This document shows positions 16,211 through 26,379 of a stretch of DNA of 64,000 nucleotides, piece after piece. A program made the position numbers and the translations under genes. Under the pieces are notes generated by a model. It was given only the letters and a program-made list of their open reading frames with translations, was not told the origin of the DNA and did no database searches. The stretch comes from Spirochaetota bacterium (GTDB lineage Bacteria > Spirochaetota > UBA4802 > UBA5550): contig JAJRXZ010000032.1 of the NCBI GenBank assembly GCA_024276015.1, forward strand, positions 47,457-111,456, written 5' to 3'. The first letter of the stretch is position 1; each line of letters begins with the position of its first letter.

Positions 16211-16220
16211 ACAATGGCGC

Positions 16221-17393
16221 ATGATAAAAAGAAACATTGAACGAGAAATCAGAACATTATACAGGGAATTCCCCATAGTTGCCATACTTGGCCCCAGGCA
16301 GTCGGGCAAAACCACACTGTCAAGAATACTTTTTCCGGAATTCAAATATATCTCCTTAGAAGATATTGATAACAGGGAATTTGCAAAGGAAGACCCCAGA
16401 GGTTTTCTTTCAAAATATAATTACAAAGTTATATTTGATGAAATTCAAAGGGTTCCGCATCTGATTTCATATCTTCAAAGCCATGTTGACAATGAGAATA
16501 AAAAGGGACAATTTATTATTACCGGCTCTCATAATTTTTTGTTAATGGAGCAAATAAGCCAATCCCTTGCAGGAAGAGTAGGAATTTCAAAACTATTGCC
16601 CTTTTCAGCCGATGAATTATTAAAAATTTCCGATTTGCCAATCGAAGAGATACTTTTTTCCGGATCCTATCCGGGAATATATGACAAAAATATAAGGCCT
16701 TCAACATTTTACAAAAACTATATATCTACATATATTGAAAAAGATGTTCGATTATTGAAAAATATTGAGAAAAGAGACCTTTTTATAAAATTCATCAAGA
16801 TCCTGGCAGGACGTACAGGGCAGATTTTGAACACAACTGCAATCAGCGAAGACTGCGGTATCTCACATAATACTGTTAAAGAATGGATATCCGTTTTGGA
16901 AACAAGTTATATTATTCACAAACTGTTGCCGTTTCATAAAAACTATAACAAGAGATTGATCAAAAATCCTAAAATTTATTTTACAGACACCGGACTAATA
17001 TGCAATTTGATAGGAATCAAAAGTTGGGAAGAATTGGACTTGCACTATCTCAAAGGAAATATTTTTGAAACATTCATTATAAACGAATTTTTAAAAGAGA
17101 GCTATAATTCCGGTGAAATTTATGATATCTACTTCTGGAGAGATAATCATAGAAAAGAGATTGATCTGATCATTGAATACGGACTCAATATTTGCGGAGT
17201 TGAAATAAAATCGGGCAAAACCGTTCAGAAAAATTTTTTTGACGGTCTGAACTACTGGATTAAACTCACAAAAAGCGAACCGGGGAATACCTTTTTGATA
17301 TACGGCGGAGAAGAGAATTATACTTTCAATAAAATAAATGTAAAAGGCTGGAATTCAGCCAAAGATATAATTAATATGATAAAGAATAATTAA
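16221..17393 (+). CDS. AAA_14/DUF4143-family ATPase
   Basis: 390 aa. Walker A GPRQSGKTTLSR (about residues 24-35), Walker B YKVIFDEIQRV and sensor ITGSHNFLL define the AAA domain. The C-terminal DUF4143 region contains YFTDTGLICNLIGI, FETFIINEFLKES and the nuclease-like FWRDNHRKEIDLIIE. Such genes are common, scattered accessory ATPases with no settled role. I chose the ATG at 16221; a GTG at 16206 lies inside the repeat. The gene ends two bases before the right repeat copy, so the whole gene sits between the two repeats. Confidence 0.9.
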   Translation: MIKRNIEREIRTLYREFPIVAILGPRQSGKTTLSRILFPEFKYISLEDIDNREFAKEDPRGFLSKYNYKVIFDEIQRVPHLISYLQSHVDNENKKGQFIITGSHNFLLMEQISQSLAGRVGISKLLPFSADELLKISDLPIEEILFSGSYPGIYDKNIRPSTFYKNYISTYIEKDVRLLKNIEKRDLFIKFIKILAGRTGQILNTTAISEDCGISHNTVKEWISVLETSYIIHKLLPFHKNYNKRLIKNPKIYFTDTGLICNLIGIKSWEELDLHYLKGNIFETFIINEFLKESYNSGEIYDIYFWRDNHRKEIDLIIEYGLNICGVEIKSGKTVQKNFFDGLNYWIKLTKSEPGNTFLIYGGEENYTFNKINVKGWNSAKDIINMIKNN

Positions 17394-17395
17394 CT

Positions 17396-17588
17396 CCGAT
17401 ACAATAATTTATCATATTACATATTTAGTAAAGCAATAAATTTCTCCTCTGACACCGATGAGAGCGGCTCAAACCAACCCATTTCGGTTTCGTCATTGGG
17501 CGCCGGAGGTGACAGATGAAAATTCGATTTCAACCGGAAGAAATTGTACATATATTAAAATTGATTGACAATTTGTACAGCCGGTGAG
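17396..17588. repeat. 193-bp direct repeat, right copy
   Basis: The second copy of the repeat at 16018-16210, same orientation and length, with three substitutions. The repeat-to-repeat distance is 1378 bases. It begins two bases after the ATPase stop and ends 17 bases before the end of the convergent lipoprotein gene. Confidence 0.9.
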
Positions 17589-17605
17589 GCCGCCCCTGTC
17601 CGAAC

Positions 17606-19252
17606 CTACTGTACGCAGTTCTCACACCAGTAAAACTGGAAATTGAACCCCGCATAATTATACAATACTTTAATGAGCCTGGCATATTTTGTAATGCTTC
17701 CGTTTTCATCGCCCGCATTTGCAGGCGGAAAATACCAGTCTGTTTCAACCAGAGCGGTCCTTTGGCTCTCATTTTTCATTAAGATCTGATAAGCATTATT
17801 ATCAGTATTTGTCCCTTGAAATGAAACAACAAAATCCGTAGTTTCCATATATGAAGGATCAAAGGTCTGGCCCGCATCATTAACCGCATAATCCACCATT
17901 GAATAGAGGAGATTGTAATCATCCAGCAGTTTATACGAACCGGTTGTACTGTCGTATATATACCAGTCAACTTTCACTCCGGTAATCTTCTCATCCGCTG
18001 ACCCTCCGTCCGTATATATGGTGAGCAGAGGCATATATATGTTGGCATAGTCGGTTGTATTTCCAACAAAGGGGTTGATAATTGCAAAATCGTAATATCC
18101 GTAGGCGGTATTGTCCTTTAAAAGCCTGAACCAGCCGCTGGGAATAAAATTCTTGATCTTGCCCTCAAATATTATATTGCCTTCGGGAGTAGTAAGAAGA
18201 GAGATCCTGTCACCTGCCTTATATGTTGTTACTGTTGCCGGCGCTGTTGTGTCATCTTCAACAAAACCGCCTTCGTCAGTATGAACAACTTCTCCCGGAA
18301 CTTCCAGAGTGAGATTTGTATTTTCATCTGCAAAACCTGACCACATATCGGTCCTGTAATTAAATGTAAACTGAGAGCCTGTATAAACAAGCTCGGCTGC
18401 GCTTCTGCCTGCCGTATCTTTCAATTTCTGAAAATTTGTACTGCCGTTCCAGAAATAGTGTACGCCGGCTTTAATAAAATTGATATAGTTATTCTTTATC
18501 GATTTGAAAATTGTGTCAACAGTGGCCAGCTCTTTTATCTTTTCAACTGAGAGGTTTATCTTTGATGCATTTTCATCAATTGTGTTTGTTGACTGAGCTT
18601 CAGTACCGTCGGTGCTCTTATTAACATTGCCAAGGTCAATAACGGAATCCTGAACAATGCTCTCTATGGGCATTCTTATAAGAGTTTCAGGCTCGCCTGT
18701 GGAGCCGTTCTCGCTGATCCCTATAAAGCTAACAAGAGCGTCTTTGCGGGTTTCCACAAATGCCGGAAAATCGGACATGGGGACATCGTCCAGATTGTCA
18801 GTTCCAACCTTATTTGTATTAACAAGAATAAAGAGCCAGTCGCCGTTAAAGACGCTGTTCTGGACAATATTCCCCTTCAAAGAATCCACATCTATTGTAA
18901 AATTCGTTGTACTGCCGGTCAGATCTCTTATGGGAAATTCTTTATAATATGTAACATACTGATCCGGATTCTGCGGGTCGTATTCGCCGAAAATTCCGCC
19001 AACAGCGGTTGTGCCCGAAGCAATTTTCAAGGGGACAGCCCATACTTTGTCAACAGCAGAAGTTCCGGAAACCGAATCATCCGCATGGGAATAACCGAGG
19101 CCCAGAGACCCCTTTATAAGGGTTGCAAAACCTTCGGCGATTTGGGACGCATTTTCCGTTATTTTCTGAATAAAACATGACGATAAAAATATTAATGTGA
19201 CCACCCATAAGGATAATATTATATTTTTTCTTTGAAATAATTTATTCTTCAT
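17606..19252 (-). CDS. large surface or periplasmic lipoprotein, unknown function
   Basis: 548 aa with a signal peptide and lipobox (IFLSSC, Cys about residue 26). The mature part is acidic, Thr/Asp/Asn-rich and mainly beta, with no domain I recognise. It ends YWCENCVQ, a CxxC motif four residues from the C-terminus. It follows a candidate outer-membrane barrel gene by 22 bases and has a good ribosome site (AAGGAG), so the two are probably cotranscribed and may form a complex. Large lipoproteins without homologues are typical of spirochaete envelopes. Confidence 0.75.
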   Translation of the reverse strand: MKNKLFQRKNIILSLWVVTLIFLSSCFIQKITENASQIAEGFATLIKGSLGLGYSHADDSVSGTSAVDKVWAVPLKIASGTTAVGGIFGEYDPQNPDQYVTYYKEFPIRDLTGSTTNFTIDVDSLKGNIVQNSVFNGDWLFILVNTNKVGTDNLDDVPMSDFPAFVETRKDALVSFIGISENGSTGEPETLIRMPIESIVQDSVIDLGNVNKSTDGTEAQSTNTIDENASKINLSVEKIKELATVDTIFKSIKNNYINFIKAGVHYFWNGSTNFQKLKDTAGRSAAELVYTGSQFTFNYRTDMWSGFADENTNLTLEVPGEVVHTDEGGFVEDDTTAPATVTTYKAGDRISLLTTPEGNIIFEGKIKNFIPSGWFRLLKDNTAYGYYDFAIINPFVGNTTDYANIYMPLLTIYTDGGSADEKITGVKVDWYIYDSTTGSYKLLDDYNLLYSMVDYAVNDAGQTFDPSYMETTDFVVSFQGTNTDNNAYQILMKNESQRTALVETDWYFPPANAGDENGSITKYARLIKVLYNYAGFNFQFYWCENCVQ

Positions 19253-19274
19253 AGTCCTTCTCCTTTTTTCGCTA

Positions 19275-20414
19275 TTAAAAGAGTACTCTGATTTTGAATG
19301 ATAAAAATAACTGATCTTTTATCGGAAGCCTTTTCAAGGTTTCTTCATAATTATATGACAGACCCGCCGTAAGTTTGCTGTTTACTCCCAGCAGTATAAT
19401 ATTCTCTGCTGACACTTCTGCAATAAAACCGTAGAGATACTCGTCAAAAAGATCTCTTGTAACGGATGCGCCTGTTCTAATTCCCATATAAAAATCATGA
19501 GAACCGGAATCCCCGCTTTCACTATTGCCGCTCTTCTTAAAGAGATACAGCGTATCGTAGAGGGACACGCTTGCCAGCACGCTCTTATTGTCATCCTGAG
19601 AATACGCGTTGAAGAGCCCCCCTGACCCCAGAGAAATAAATCTTGAAAGATAGAGATCCTTTATTTTATATCCTGCCTGAAAAGTTTTATCCAGATCAAA
19701 ATAGTTTACATTCAGGTTAAGAGTCCCCAATTTATCCGATTTAAGTATATCTTTATCAAGGCTCAACGTGCTCACATTCTTATTGTCATAGTTAAAGATC
19801 GTTCCGAAATCATATCCGAAGAGTTTTATCATAAATATCATCTCTATTTCATTGTCATTTGTTTGTAATATTCCGTCGCTGTCATAATAAGCTGCAAATT
19901 TCAACTGCCCGTCGCTGTCTTCAATAAAATATGGTTTCCGTTTTAAAATACCGCCGCCGAAAAATTGAAAATTCCTGCTCAGAGCAAGCCTCAATCCCAA
20001 AATGTAATAATAGTTTGCCCAGCCCGAAAGCTCCGCATACTGTCCTGTTTTATGTTTGTCGTCAATTAAGAGATTTATTCCATTGACGACTCCCATTAAA
20101 CCTAAAAACTTATACCCCGCGTAAAAGCCCATATTTCCTTCTATGGGCCCCACATTCCAGTTTCCCGCGGGCGTGGGCACAGTATATTCATAGCCCGGGG
20201 TAAGAACCTGATCGTAATCGAGAAAAAAATAGGGTTCGTACTTATCCAGCTCTCTGTTATACTCTTTAAACTTCCCTACTATATTTGTCGAAGTTTCCGA
20301 CATCCACTTGAACTGTTCTGCCGATATCTCCTTGTCTCCGCCTGCAAAGAGATCTGCGCCTGCAAAGAAGAGAAAAAATATCATCATTAATGATCTGACT
20401 TTTTTTATCTGCAT
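19275..20414 (-). CDS. candidate outer-membrane beta-barrel protein
   Basis: 379 aa with a signal peptide (cleavage near DLFAGG). The rest alternates polar and hydrophobic residues in strands of about ten, with many Tyr, Phe and Gly, and the last strand ends FLSFKIRVLF with C-terminal Phe, the usual barrel-assembly signal. No specific family is recognised. GAGGTT precedes the ATG. It is first in a two-gene unit with the lipoprotein at 17606-19252. Confidence 0.7.
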   Translation of the reverse strand: MQIKKVRSLMMIFFLFFAGADLFAGGDKEISAEQFKWMSETSTNIVGKFKEYNRELDKYEPYFFLDYDQVLTPGYEYTVPTPAGNWNVGPIEGNMGFYAGYKFLGLMGVVNGINLLIDDKHKTGQYAELSGWANYYYILGLRLALSRNFQFFGGGILKRKPYFIEDSDGQLKFAAYYDSDGILQTNDNEIEMIFMIKLFGYDFGTIFNYDNKNVSTLSLDKDILKSDKLGTLNLNVNYFDLDKTFQAGYKIKDLYLSRFISLGSGGLFNAYSQDDNKSVLASVSLYDTLYLFKKSGNSESGDSGSHDFYMGIRTGASVTRDLFDEYLYGFIAEVSAENIILLGVNSKLTAGLSYNYEETLKRLPIKDQLFLSFKIRVLF

Positions 20415-20614
20415 TGGAACCTCGCATCATAAAGGTTTTATTTTTTTTACCTGATAAAATAATATTATAAACAGAATCAGGAAAAAGCAACAAATTTAAA
20501 AAAAAATATGAATACTTACTATAATAGAGAATTTAAAAAATTTGATTGACCCCTATACCGGTTTAACATTACCTCAAATCAGATCAATACAACAAATATT
20601 TAAGGATATCTTTA

Positions 20615-21736
20615 ATGGACAGGAATATCTATATAATCATAGCTTTATTTGCTATTATAGTTATAGGAATAGTATGTTTTATAATTCTGCTTGTTAAATT
20701 GAAAAAACTTCAGGAACTGAATTCAAATCAGAAAGACGAAGTAATACTGCAGTTAATTCAATCGTTAAAACAGGACATAAATATGACTTCAAACCAGAAC
20801 AGGCTTGAAGTGGAACAAAAATTCGATTCACTGATGAAACAGCTCAATCAGAGCGCTCAGGAAAATAACCGGGCTATTCAGAGCCAGTTTAAGCAATCTG
20901 CCGAAATCATCAGGGAAGTTACCGATCGTCTCAGAGTAATTGACGAAACAAACAAACAGATACTCGATTTTTCCGGCCAGATGCAGAGCCTGGAAAATAT
21001 TTTAAAAAATCCGAAACAGAGGGGAATCCTTGGCGAATATTTCCTGGAAACCCTCCTGGGAAACGTTCTTCAGCCAAATCAGTACAAAATGCAGTATTCA
21101 TTCTCAAACGGGCAAACCGTAGATGCCGTTATCTTTTACCGAGATAAGATCATCCCCATTGACGCAAAATTCTCCCTTGAAAAATATAACAGAATAATGG
21201 AAACCGAGGACCGTAACTTAAGGGAACAGCTTGAAAAGGATTTCAGAAGAGATATAAAGATGAGAATAGACGAAACTGCAAAATATGTAAAACCTGACGA
21301 AAACACAACGGAATTTGCCTTTATGTTCATTCCTGCCGAAGGAGTTTATTACAACCTTCTTATTTACAATGTGGGAAGCGTTGCCATCAGAACTCAGGAC
21401 TTAATAGAATATGCCTTCTCCAAACATGTAATAATTGTATCGCCCACATCCTTCTTTGCATACCTGGAAACCGTTCTTCAGGGGCTTAAAGCGCAGAAAG
21501 TTGAGGAGAATATAAAAGAAATAGTAAAAAGGATCGGGACTCTGCATAAACATCTGGCTCAGTATGAAAACTATCTGCAAAAGCTCGGCAAGAATCTTGG
21601 AGCTGCAGTGGGCAGTTACAACCAGGCATACAAAGAGTTCAACAAGATAGACAGGGATATCTACAAAATTACCGATGGAGAGAGAGGAGGAGATGTTGAT
21701 ATCCTCCTTATTGACAAACCGACAGCAGACGATTAA
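20615..21736 (+). CDS. rmuC: RmuC-family DNA recombination protein
   Basis: 373 aa. An N-terminal membrane span (residues about 5-29) is followed by a coiled coil (30-110) and the RmuC domain (about 130-345), which has KQRGILGEYFLETLLGNVL, DAVIFYRDKIIPIDAKF and EFAFMFIPAEGVYYNLL. The D...DAK pattern resembles a PD-(D/E)XK nuclease core. RmuC affects DNA inversion and rearrangement in E. coli; the molecular activity is not established. AAGGAT precedes the ATG. Confidence 0.92.
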   Translation: MDRNIYIIIALFAIIVIGIVCFIILLVKLKKLQELNSNQKDEVILQLIQSLKQDINMTSNQNRLEVEQKFDSLMKQLNQSAQENNRAIQSQFKQSAEIIREVTDRLRVIDETNKQILDFSGQMQSLENILKNPKQRGILGEYFLETLLGNVLQPNQYKMQYSFSNGQTVDAVIFYRDKIIPIDAKFSLEKYNRIMETEDRNLREQLEKDFRRDIKMRIDETAKYVKPDENTTEFAFMFIPAEGVYYNLLIYNVGSVAIRTQDLIEYAFSKHVIIVSPTSFFAYLETVLQGLKAQKVEENIKEIVKRIGTLHKHLAQYENYLQKLGKNLGAAVGSYNQAYKEFNKIDRDIYKITDGERGGDVDILLIDKPTADD

Positions 21737-21772
21737 TGTTTCTTACTGTTTATTCATGTTCACCTTCGGGTT

Positions 21773-23644
21773 TTATTCTTCAGGAGCGCCCGTAAATATT
21801 TCAACCGAGGATTCCTCAACTGCCCTTTCGCCTGATTTAATATAGTTGAGATACCCTTCAAATTTGTTAAACTCCGATCCTATGTAAAACCGTGAAGATA
21901 AAATAACTCCATGGTAGAATGCAGCCTCAATATTATCCTTAACAACTTCATCAAGTTTGCTGTCCCGAGCTCCGCCGGATATTTTGTCCAATTGCGGAAT
22001 TGCAATCGTCAAAGCCCTGAGATGCATCCAGGCATAGCTGAATATAACAAAGGCATGCTGCAGCGGCACTGCATTTGCGAAAATCGGCAAAAACCTGCCC
22101 GTTCTTTTCAGTTCATTAAGATAATGAACAGTATCATCCATCTGCTCAATGCCTTTAACCAAAGGTTCAATATATTTTTTATCAACAATTCCCTCCGCAC
22201 TTTCAACCGTTTCATAGAATCTCTTTTTATAAACAGCGTAATTATACATGTCGGGATTCATAAGCAGTTTTCTCATCATAAGATCCATTGCCTGAATGCC
22301 GTTTGTTCCTTCATATATTGACAATATTTTTGAATCCCTTGCAAGCTGTTCAACAGGGTAATCTCCGCAGTAGCCGTATCCGCCGTGAACCTGTATTGCT
22401 TCCGAAACAATGAGCCAGGCATTATCGGTGTTCCCCGATTTGCAGATGGGGATCAAGAACTCAAGCAGCGCCCTTGCTTCCCTTGCGCTCTCTCCCTCTT
22501 CAATACGGGCAAGATCGTCATTATAAAATGCGTAAAACATGAGCATTCTCATAGCTTCAACATGAGATTTCATCCATAAGAGCATTCTTTTCACATCAGG
22601 ATGATTAATAATTTCCGTAGAGGGAGCGTCCGGATCGGTAAGTTCCAGAATATTCTTTCCCTGAACCCTGTTTTTTGCGTATTTAACGGCATGCATATAG
22701 GCGCTGCTTGAAACGGCAAGACCCTGCAGGGCTACATCAAGCCTTGCATCATTCATCATCTGGAACATAATCTTCATACCCATCCGTTCTCTGCCCATCA
22801 GGTAGCCCGCGCAATTCCCTTCGTCGCCGAAGCTGAGAGAACAGGTTGCCGATGCCTTTATGCCCATTTTGTGTTCAATGCCGGAGCATACAACGTCATT
22901 TTTAGCGCCGATCGAACCGTCGGGATTGATAAGGTATTTTGGGACCAGGAAAATCGATATGCCCTTTGTCCCGGCAGGGTCGCCTTCAATTCTGGCCAGA
23001 ACAGGATGAATTATATTTTCATAAAGATCGTTTTCTCCGGCTGAAATAAATATTTTCTGCCCGAAAATACGATAGGTTCCGTCGTGCTGTTTAACCGCCT
23101 TTGTTTTGAGAGCTCCCACATCGGACCCTGCTTCGGGTTCGGTGAGACACATTGTGCCTCCCCACTCTCCGGAGACCATTTTTTCAAGAATCAAGTCCTT
23201 ATGTTCGCCTTCATAGAAATTCTTTACGAGATGAGCGGCGCCGTTTGCAAGTGTTGCATAAATTGTGAAAGCCACGCTTGCAGAGAAAAAATACTCCAGT
23301 GCCGCCCGCGAAACAACGGAAGGCAGTCCCATACCGCCCCACTGAGGATCGCTGCACAACCCCGAAAATCCGGCTTCATTGAAAACTTCCATTGCCGATT
23401 TATAACCCTCCGGAACCGTAACTCCTTTACTTTGAGGATCATAAACAGCTCCAATCTTATCGCCTTCAATATTGGCCGGGTATACTCTGTTAAAGGCTAT
23501 CTGTTCTGCCAAGTCAAGTACGGACTCAAATATTTCTCTGTCAAAATCGGAATACTTTTCCTGCTCCGTAAATTTTACAGAGTCAAGCATCTCAAATAAA
23601 ACAAATCTTGAATGTCTTGTATCAACCAGCGGATTTAGTGCCAT
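21773..23644 (-). CDS. acyl-CoA dehydrogenase, long form
   Basis: 623 aa, longer than classic 380-aa members and like the DmdC/PA0506-type enzymes with an extra C-terminal domain. The FAD/acyl-CoA region has MCLTEPEAGSDVGALKT and IFGQKIFISAGEN. The catalytic Glu lies in SIYEGTNGIQAMDLM (about residue 446). Residues about 480-610 form the helical C-terminal extension. It oxidises an acyl-CoA to the enoyl-CoA, passing electrons to an electron-transfer flavoprotein. A TetR gene lies just upstream and may control it. Confidence 0.92.
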   Translation of the reverse strand: MALNPLVDTRHSRFVLFEMLDSVKFTEQEKYSDFDREIFESVLDLAEQIAFNRVYPANIEGDKIGAVYDPQSKGVTVPEGYKSAMEVFNEAGFSGLCSDPQWGGMGLPSVVSRAALEYFFSASVAFTIYATLANGAAHLVKNFYEGEHKDLILEKMVSGEWGGTMCLTEPEAGSDVGALKTKAVKQHDGTYRIFGQKIFISAGENDLYENIIHPVLARIEGDPAGTKGISIFLVPKYLINPDGSIGAKNDVVCSGIEHKMGIKASATCSLSFGDEGNCAGYLMGRERMGMKIMFQMMNDARLDVALQGLAVSSSAYMHAVKYAKNRVQGKNILELTDPDAPSTEIINHPDVKRMLLWMKSHVEAMRMLMFYAFYNDDLARIEEGESAREARALLEFLIPICKSGNTDNAWLIVSEAIQVHGGYGYCGDYPVEQLARDSKILSIYEGTNGIQAMDLMMRKLLMNPDMYNYAVYKKRFYETVESAEGIVDKKYIEPLVKGIEQMDDTVHYLNELKRTGRFLPIFANAVPLQHAFVIFSYAWMHLRALTIAIPQLDKISGGARDSKLDEVVKDNIEAAFYHGVILSSRFYIGSEFNKFEGYLNYIKSGERAVEESSVEIFTGAPEE

Positions 23645-23719
23645 TTTAAACTCCTCATGTGTTTAATATTTCATTGAGCTCATCTGCTCATATATTTTAT
23701 TTCGGAGATAATTTTTTAT

Positions 23720-24313
23720 TCACTTACCTTTCAGGCCGTTAAGCACAAATTTGAACAGAAAATCGATCACTTCATCTGCCGAATACTTGCCCTTGTGAGA
23801 AAACCAGATCCTCGTCCTTGAAATCATTGAAGCAATGCTGTATACGGCTAATTTGGTATCAATATCGGAAAAAACACCCTTCTCAACTCCTCTGCGGATC
23901 ACCATATATGTGATATTGTCCAGTTCGTCTCTTAATTGAATTATTTTCTTTCTGTTCTCAGAAGAAAGATTGCCCAGAGCTGTATCGAATAATAATTTGG
24001 AAGACCTTCTGTTTCCAAGAGCTGTCTTTGCAAAAGATTCTACAATTGCCCTCAATTGTTCAACAGGGTCACCCTTTACATCGTGTTTAACTGATCTGAT
24101 AGGAGCAAGAATTTCCTCCATCTCTCCGAGAAGCATCTCAAAAAGAATTTCTTCTTTTCCTCTGAAATAGTTATAAATATTTGCCGGCCTGAAACCGCAT
24201 GAATCGGCAATATCGCGCATACTTGTTTCGGAATACCCTTTCTCCCAGAAAAGAATGCTGGATTTTTCAATAATAAGCTCCTTTTGAGTTTTACACTGCT
24301 TTTTTGAAGCCAT
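23720..24313 (-). CDS. TetR-family regulator
   Basis: 197 aa. The DNA-binding domain has the typical FWEKGYSETSMRDIADSCGF and ANIYNYFRGKEEILFEML. The C-terminal ligand domain is of the fatty-acid-responsive FadR/PsrA-like type in size; the ligand is not known. The nearby acyl-CoA dehydrogenase gene suggests an acyl-CoA signal. A perfect palindrome lies 38-64 bases upstream (24352-24377), suggesting autoregulation. Confidence 0.88.
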   Translation of the reverse strand: MASKKQCKTQKELIIEKSSILFWEKGYSETSMRDIADSCGFRPANIYNYFRGKEEILFEMLLGEMEEILAPIRSVKHDVKGDPVEQLRAIVESFAKTALGNRRSSKLLFDTALGNLSSENRKKIIQLRDELDNITYMVIRRGVEKGVFSDIDTKLAVYSIASMISRTRIWFSHKGKYSADEVIDFLFKFVLNGLKGK

Positions 24314-24351
24314 ATTCTCTCCCGCTTTCTATTCACTAAATGGTTTCAGAG

Positions 24352-24377
24352 CTGGTTAATGAACGACCATTAACCAG
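24352..24377. promoter_or_regulatory. palindromic operator upstream of the TetR gene
   Basis: Half-sites CTGGTTAATG (24352-24361) and CATTAACCAG (24368-24377) form a perfect inverted repeat with a 6-base spacer. The position just upstream of tetR suits autorepression. The divergent chemoreceptor gene starts about 210 bases away. Confidence 0.65.
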
Positions 24378-24585
24378 CCTGTCATTTTTGTCAATATTTA
24401 TTTTTTTTTGTAAAATGTCTATTTTTTCAAAGACAATTACGACTGATTTTACTCAACTAATATCAAATGCAAGAATAAATTAAAAAGTGCTCTCAAATAT
24501 TAAATTTGTTTAAATTAATTGAAACAAAACTCATTTTGCTATATATATAATAACATTCACACTTTTTAATACAAGGCAAGTACAT

Positions 24586-26292
24586 ATGAATTCATTAAAG
24601 AAAAAAATTGCATCATCCATATTCTTAAAAATAGCCATACCGGCTGTTTTAACACTTTTTTTAGTTTCCTTAATAGTGGGCACAACTCTCGTTGTATTCA
24701 AAATGCTGGAAACCGACGGCAATACGATCAATATTTCGGGCAGCGAACGGATGAGAACCATACTTCTCGGATACGCCGGACACAGATACCACATGGCCTC
24801 CCTTGAAAACAATTTGGAAGAGATGTCCAAACTCAGAGGTATTATAAAAAAAGAAATTGATACCTATCAAAAATATTTAGATGCTCTTAAGGATGGAAGT
24901 AAAGAACTGTTAATATCAAAACCTGACGATCCTGAGATAAAAAAATCTCTGGAAAACATATATCGGTTGTGGGAACCCTATAAAAAGGGAATTTATATGA
25001 TCATTGATGAAAAGATAAAACACTCCGACAACACCGATGGGATGAAGAGTATATCCATCTGGAAAACAATTGAACTGAAAGACGCAGTGCATAGATTAGT
25101 TCAATTGTTCAATGAAAAATCCAACAAAAAAATCTTTCTGGCAAAGGCAATTGAGGTAATATTCCTGATATTATCTTTAATATGTATATCTCTATCAATG
25201 CTCTATGTGAAAAGAATAATCAAACCGTTAAAGATCATATCTGAAAAACTTTATGATATTGCCGAAGGCGAAGGGGATCTGACAGTGCAGCTGCAGATAA
25301 ACACCGAAGATGAGATTGGAATGGCAGCTAATAATTTTAACAAATTTGTGATCAAGATCAGAGAGGTAATCGCCGACGTCAAAGCCATAGCCGCTCAACT
25401 TGCAGCGTCATCCGAGGAGATGTCAGCTTCATCAATATCCTTTTCCGAACATGCACAAAATCAGGCAGCTTCTGCAGAAGAGATCACGGCAACGGTTGAA
25501 CAGATCTCAGCAGCTATGGACCATGTCGCAGACGGCGCAGGCGACCAATACGGCAGATTAGAAATATTAATGAACAATATGAATAAGCTATCCAATACTA
25601 TATCGGAAATGGAACAGATCGTAACAGAATCGACAAACCAGACTGAAAAAATAAACAAAGATGCAATGGTAGGCGAAGATTCTCTTAACAAAATGAATAC
25701 AAGTATGCAGAAAATCGATTCCAGCTCGGAAGAGATGAAAAGCATAGTAGCAATGATAAATGATATTTCCGATCAGATAAATCTCCTCTCCTTAAATGCC
25801 GCAATTGAATCGGCCAGAGCAGGAGAAGCAGGGAAAGGATTCGCCGTTGTGGCCGATGAAATATCAAAGCTTGCGGACCAAACCGCATCAAGTATAAATG
25901 AAATAGATTCGCTTATCAAGGTCAATAATAACGAAATCTTAACAGGAATGGATAACATCAAAGAATCGATCAATATGATGAGGACAATAATGGACGGAGT
26001 TAAAACTATAAATGATATGATGAATAAAATCACCGACTACATGAATAGACAAACTACGATGAATCTCACTGTAAACAGTGAAGCTGAAAATGTAAAAGAA
26101 TTATCGGAAACAATCAAATCTTCTACAGGCGAACAGAAAATTGCTGCATCGGAAATTGTTCAGTCAATTGCCAATATTAATGAACTTACTCAGACCCATG
26201 CGTCAGGAGCTGAAGAGATGGCTGCGACTTCTGAAGAGATTGCCGGAATGGCTCAAACTCTTCAGGACAGAGTCGATTTTTTTAAGGTATAG
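24586..26292 (+). CDS. methyl-accepting chemotaxis protein with PilJ-type sensor
   Basis: 568 aa. Membrane spans lie at about 13-36 and 185-205, and between them is a helical sensor containing [15 protein letters not shown], the P-box-like motif of PilJ/NarX-type (PF13675) four-helix bundles. HAMP follows ([13 protein letters not shown]), then the signalling domain with the conserved hairpin [20 protein letters not shown]. It sends ligand information to CheA/CheW and so to the flagella. The ligand is unknown; the P-box resemblance to nitrate sensors is only suggestive. Confidence 0.92.
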   Translation: MNSLKKKIASSIFLKIAIPAVLTLFLVSLIVGTTLVVFKMLETDGNTINISGSERMRTILLGYAGHRYHMASLENNLEEMSKLRGIIKKEIDTYQKYLDALKDGSKELLISKPDDPEIKKSLENIYRLWEPYKKGIYMIIDEKIKHSDNTDGMKSISIWKTIELKDAVHRLVQLFNEKSNKKIFLAKAIEVIFLILSLICISLSMLYVKRIIKPLKIISEKLYDIAEGEGDLTVQLQINTEDEIGMAANNFNKFVIKIREVIADVKAIAAQLAASSEEMSASSISFSEHAQNQAASAEEITATVEQISAAMDHVADGAGDQYGRLEILMNNMNKLSNTISEMEQIVTESTNQTEKINKDAMVGEDSLNKMNTSMQKIDSSSEEMKSIVAMINDISDQINLLSLNAAIESARAGEAGKGFAVVADEISKLADQTASSINEIDSLIKVNNNEILTGMDNIKESINMMRTIMDGVKTINDMMNKITDYMNRQTTMNLTVNSEAENVKELSETIKSSTGEQKIAASEIVQSIANINELTQTHASGAEEMAATSEEIAGMAQTLQDRVDFFKV

Positions 26293-26379
26293 CCCGTATT
26301 TTTTTAAAAAAATGGAACCATTTGATCCGCAGGCAGGTCAAAAGAGTAAATTTTAAAAGAGAGGTAAGAGGTATCAAAA

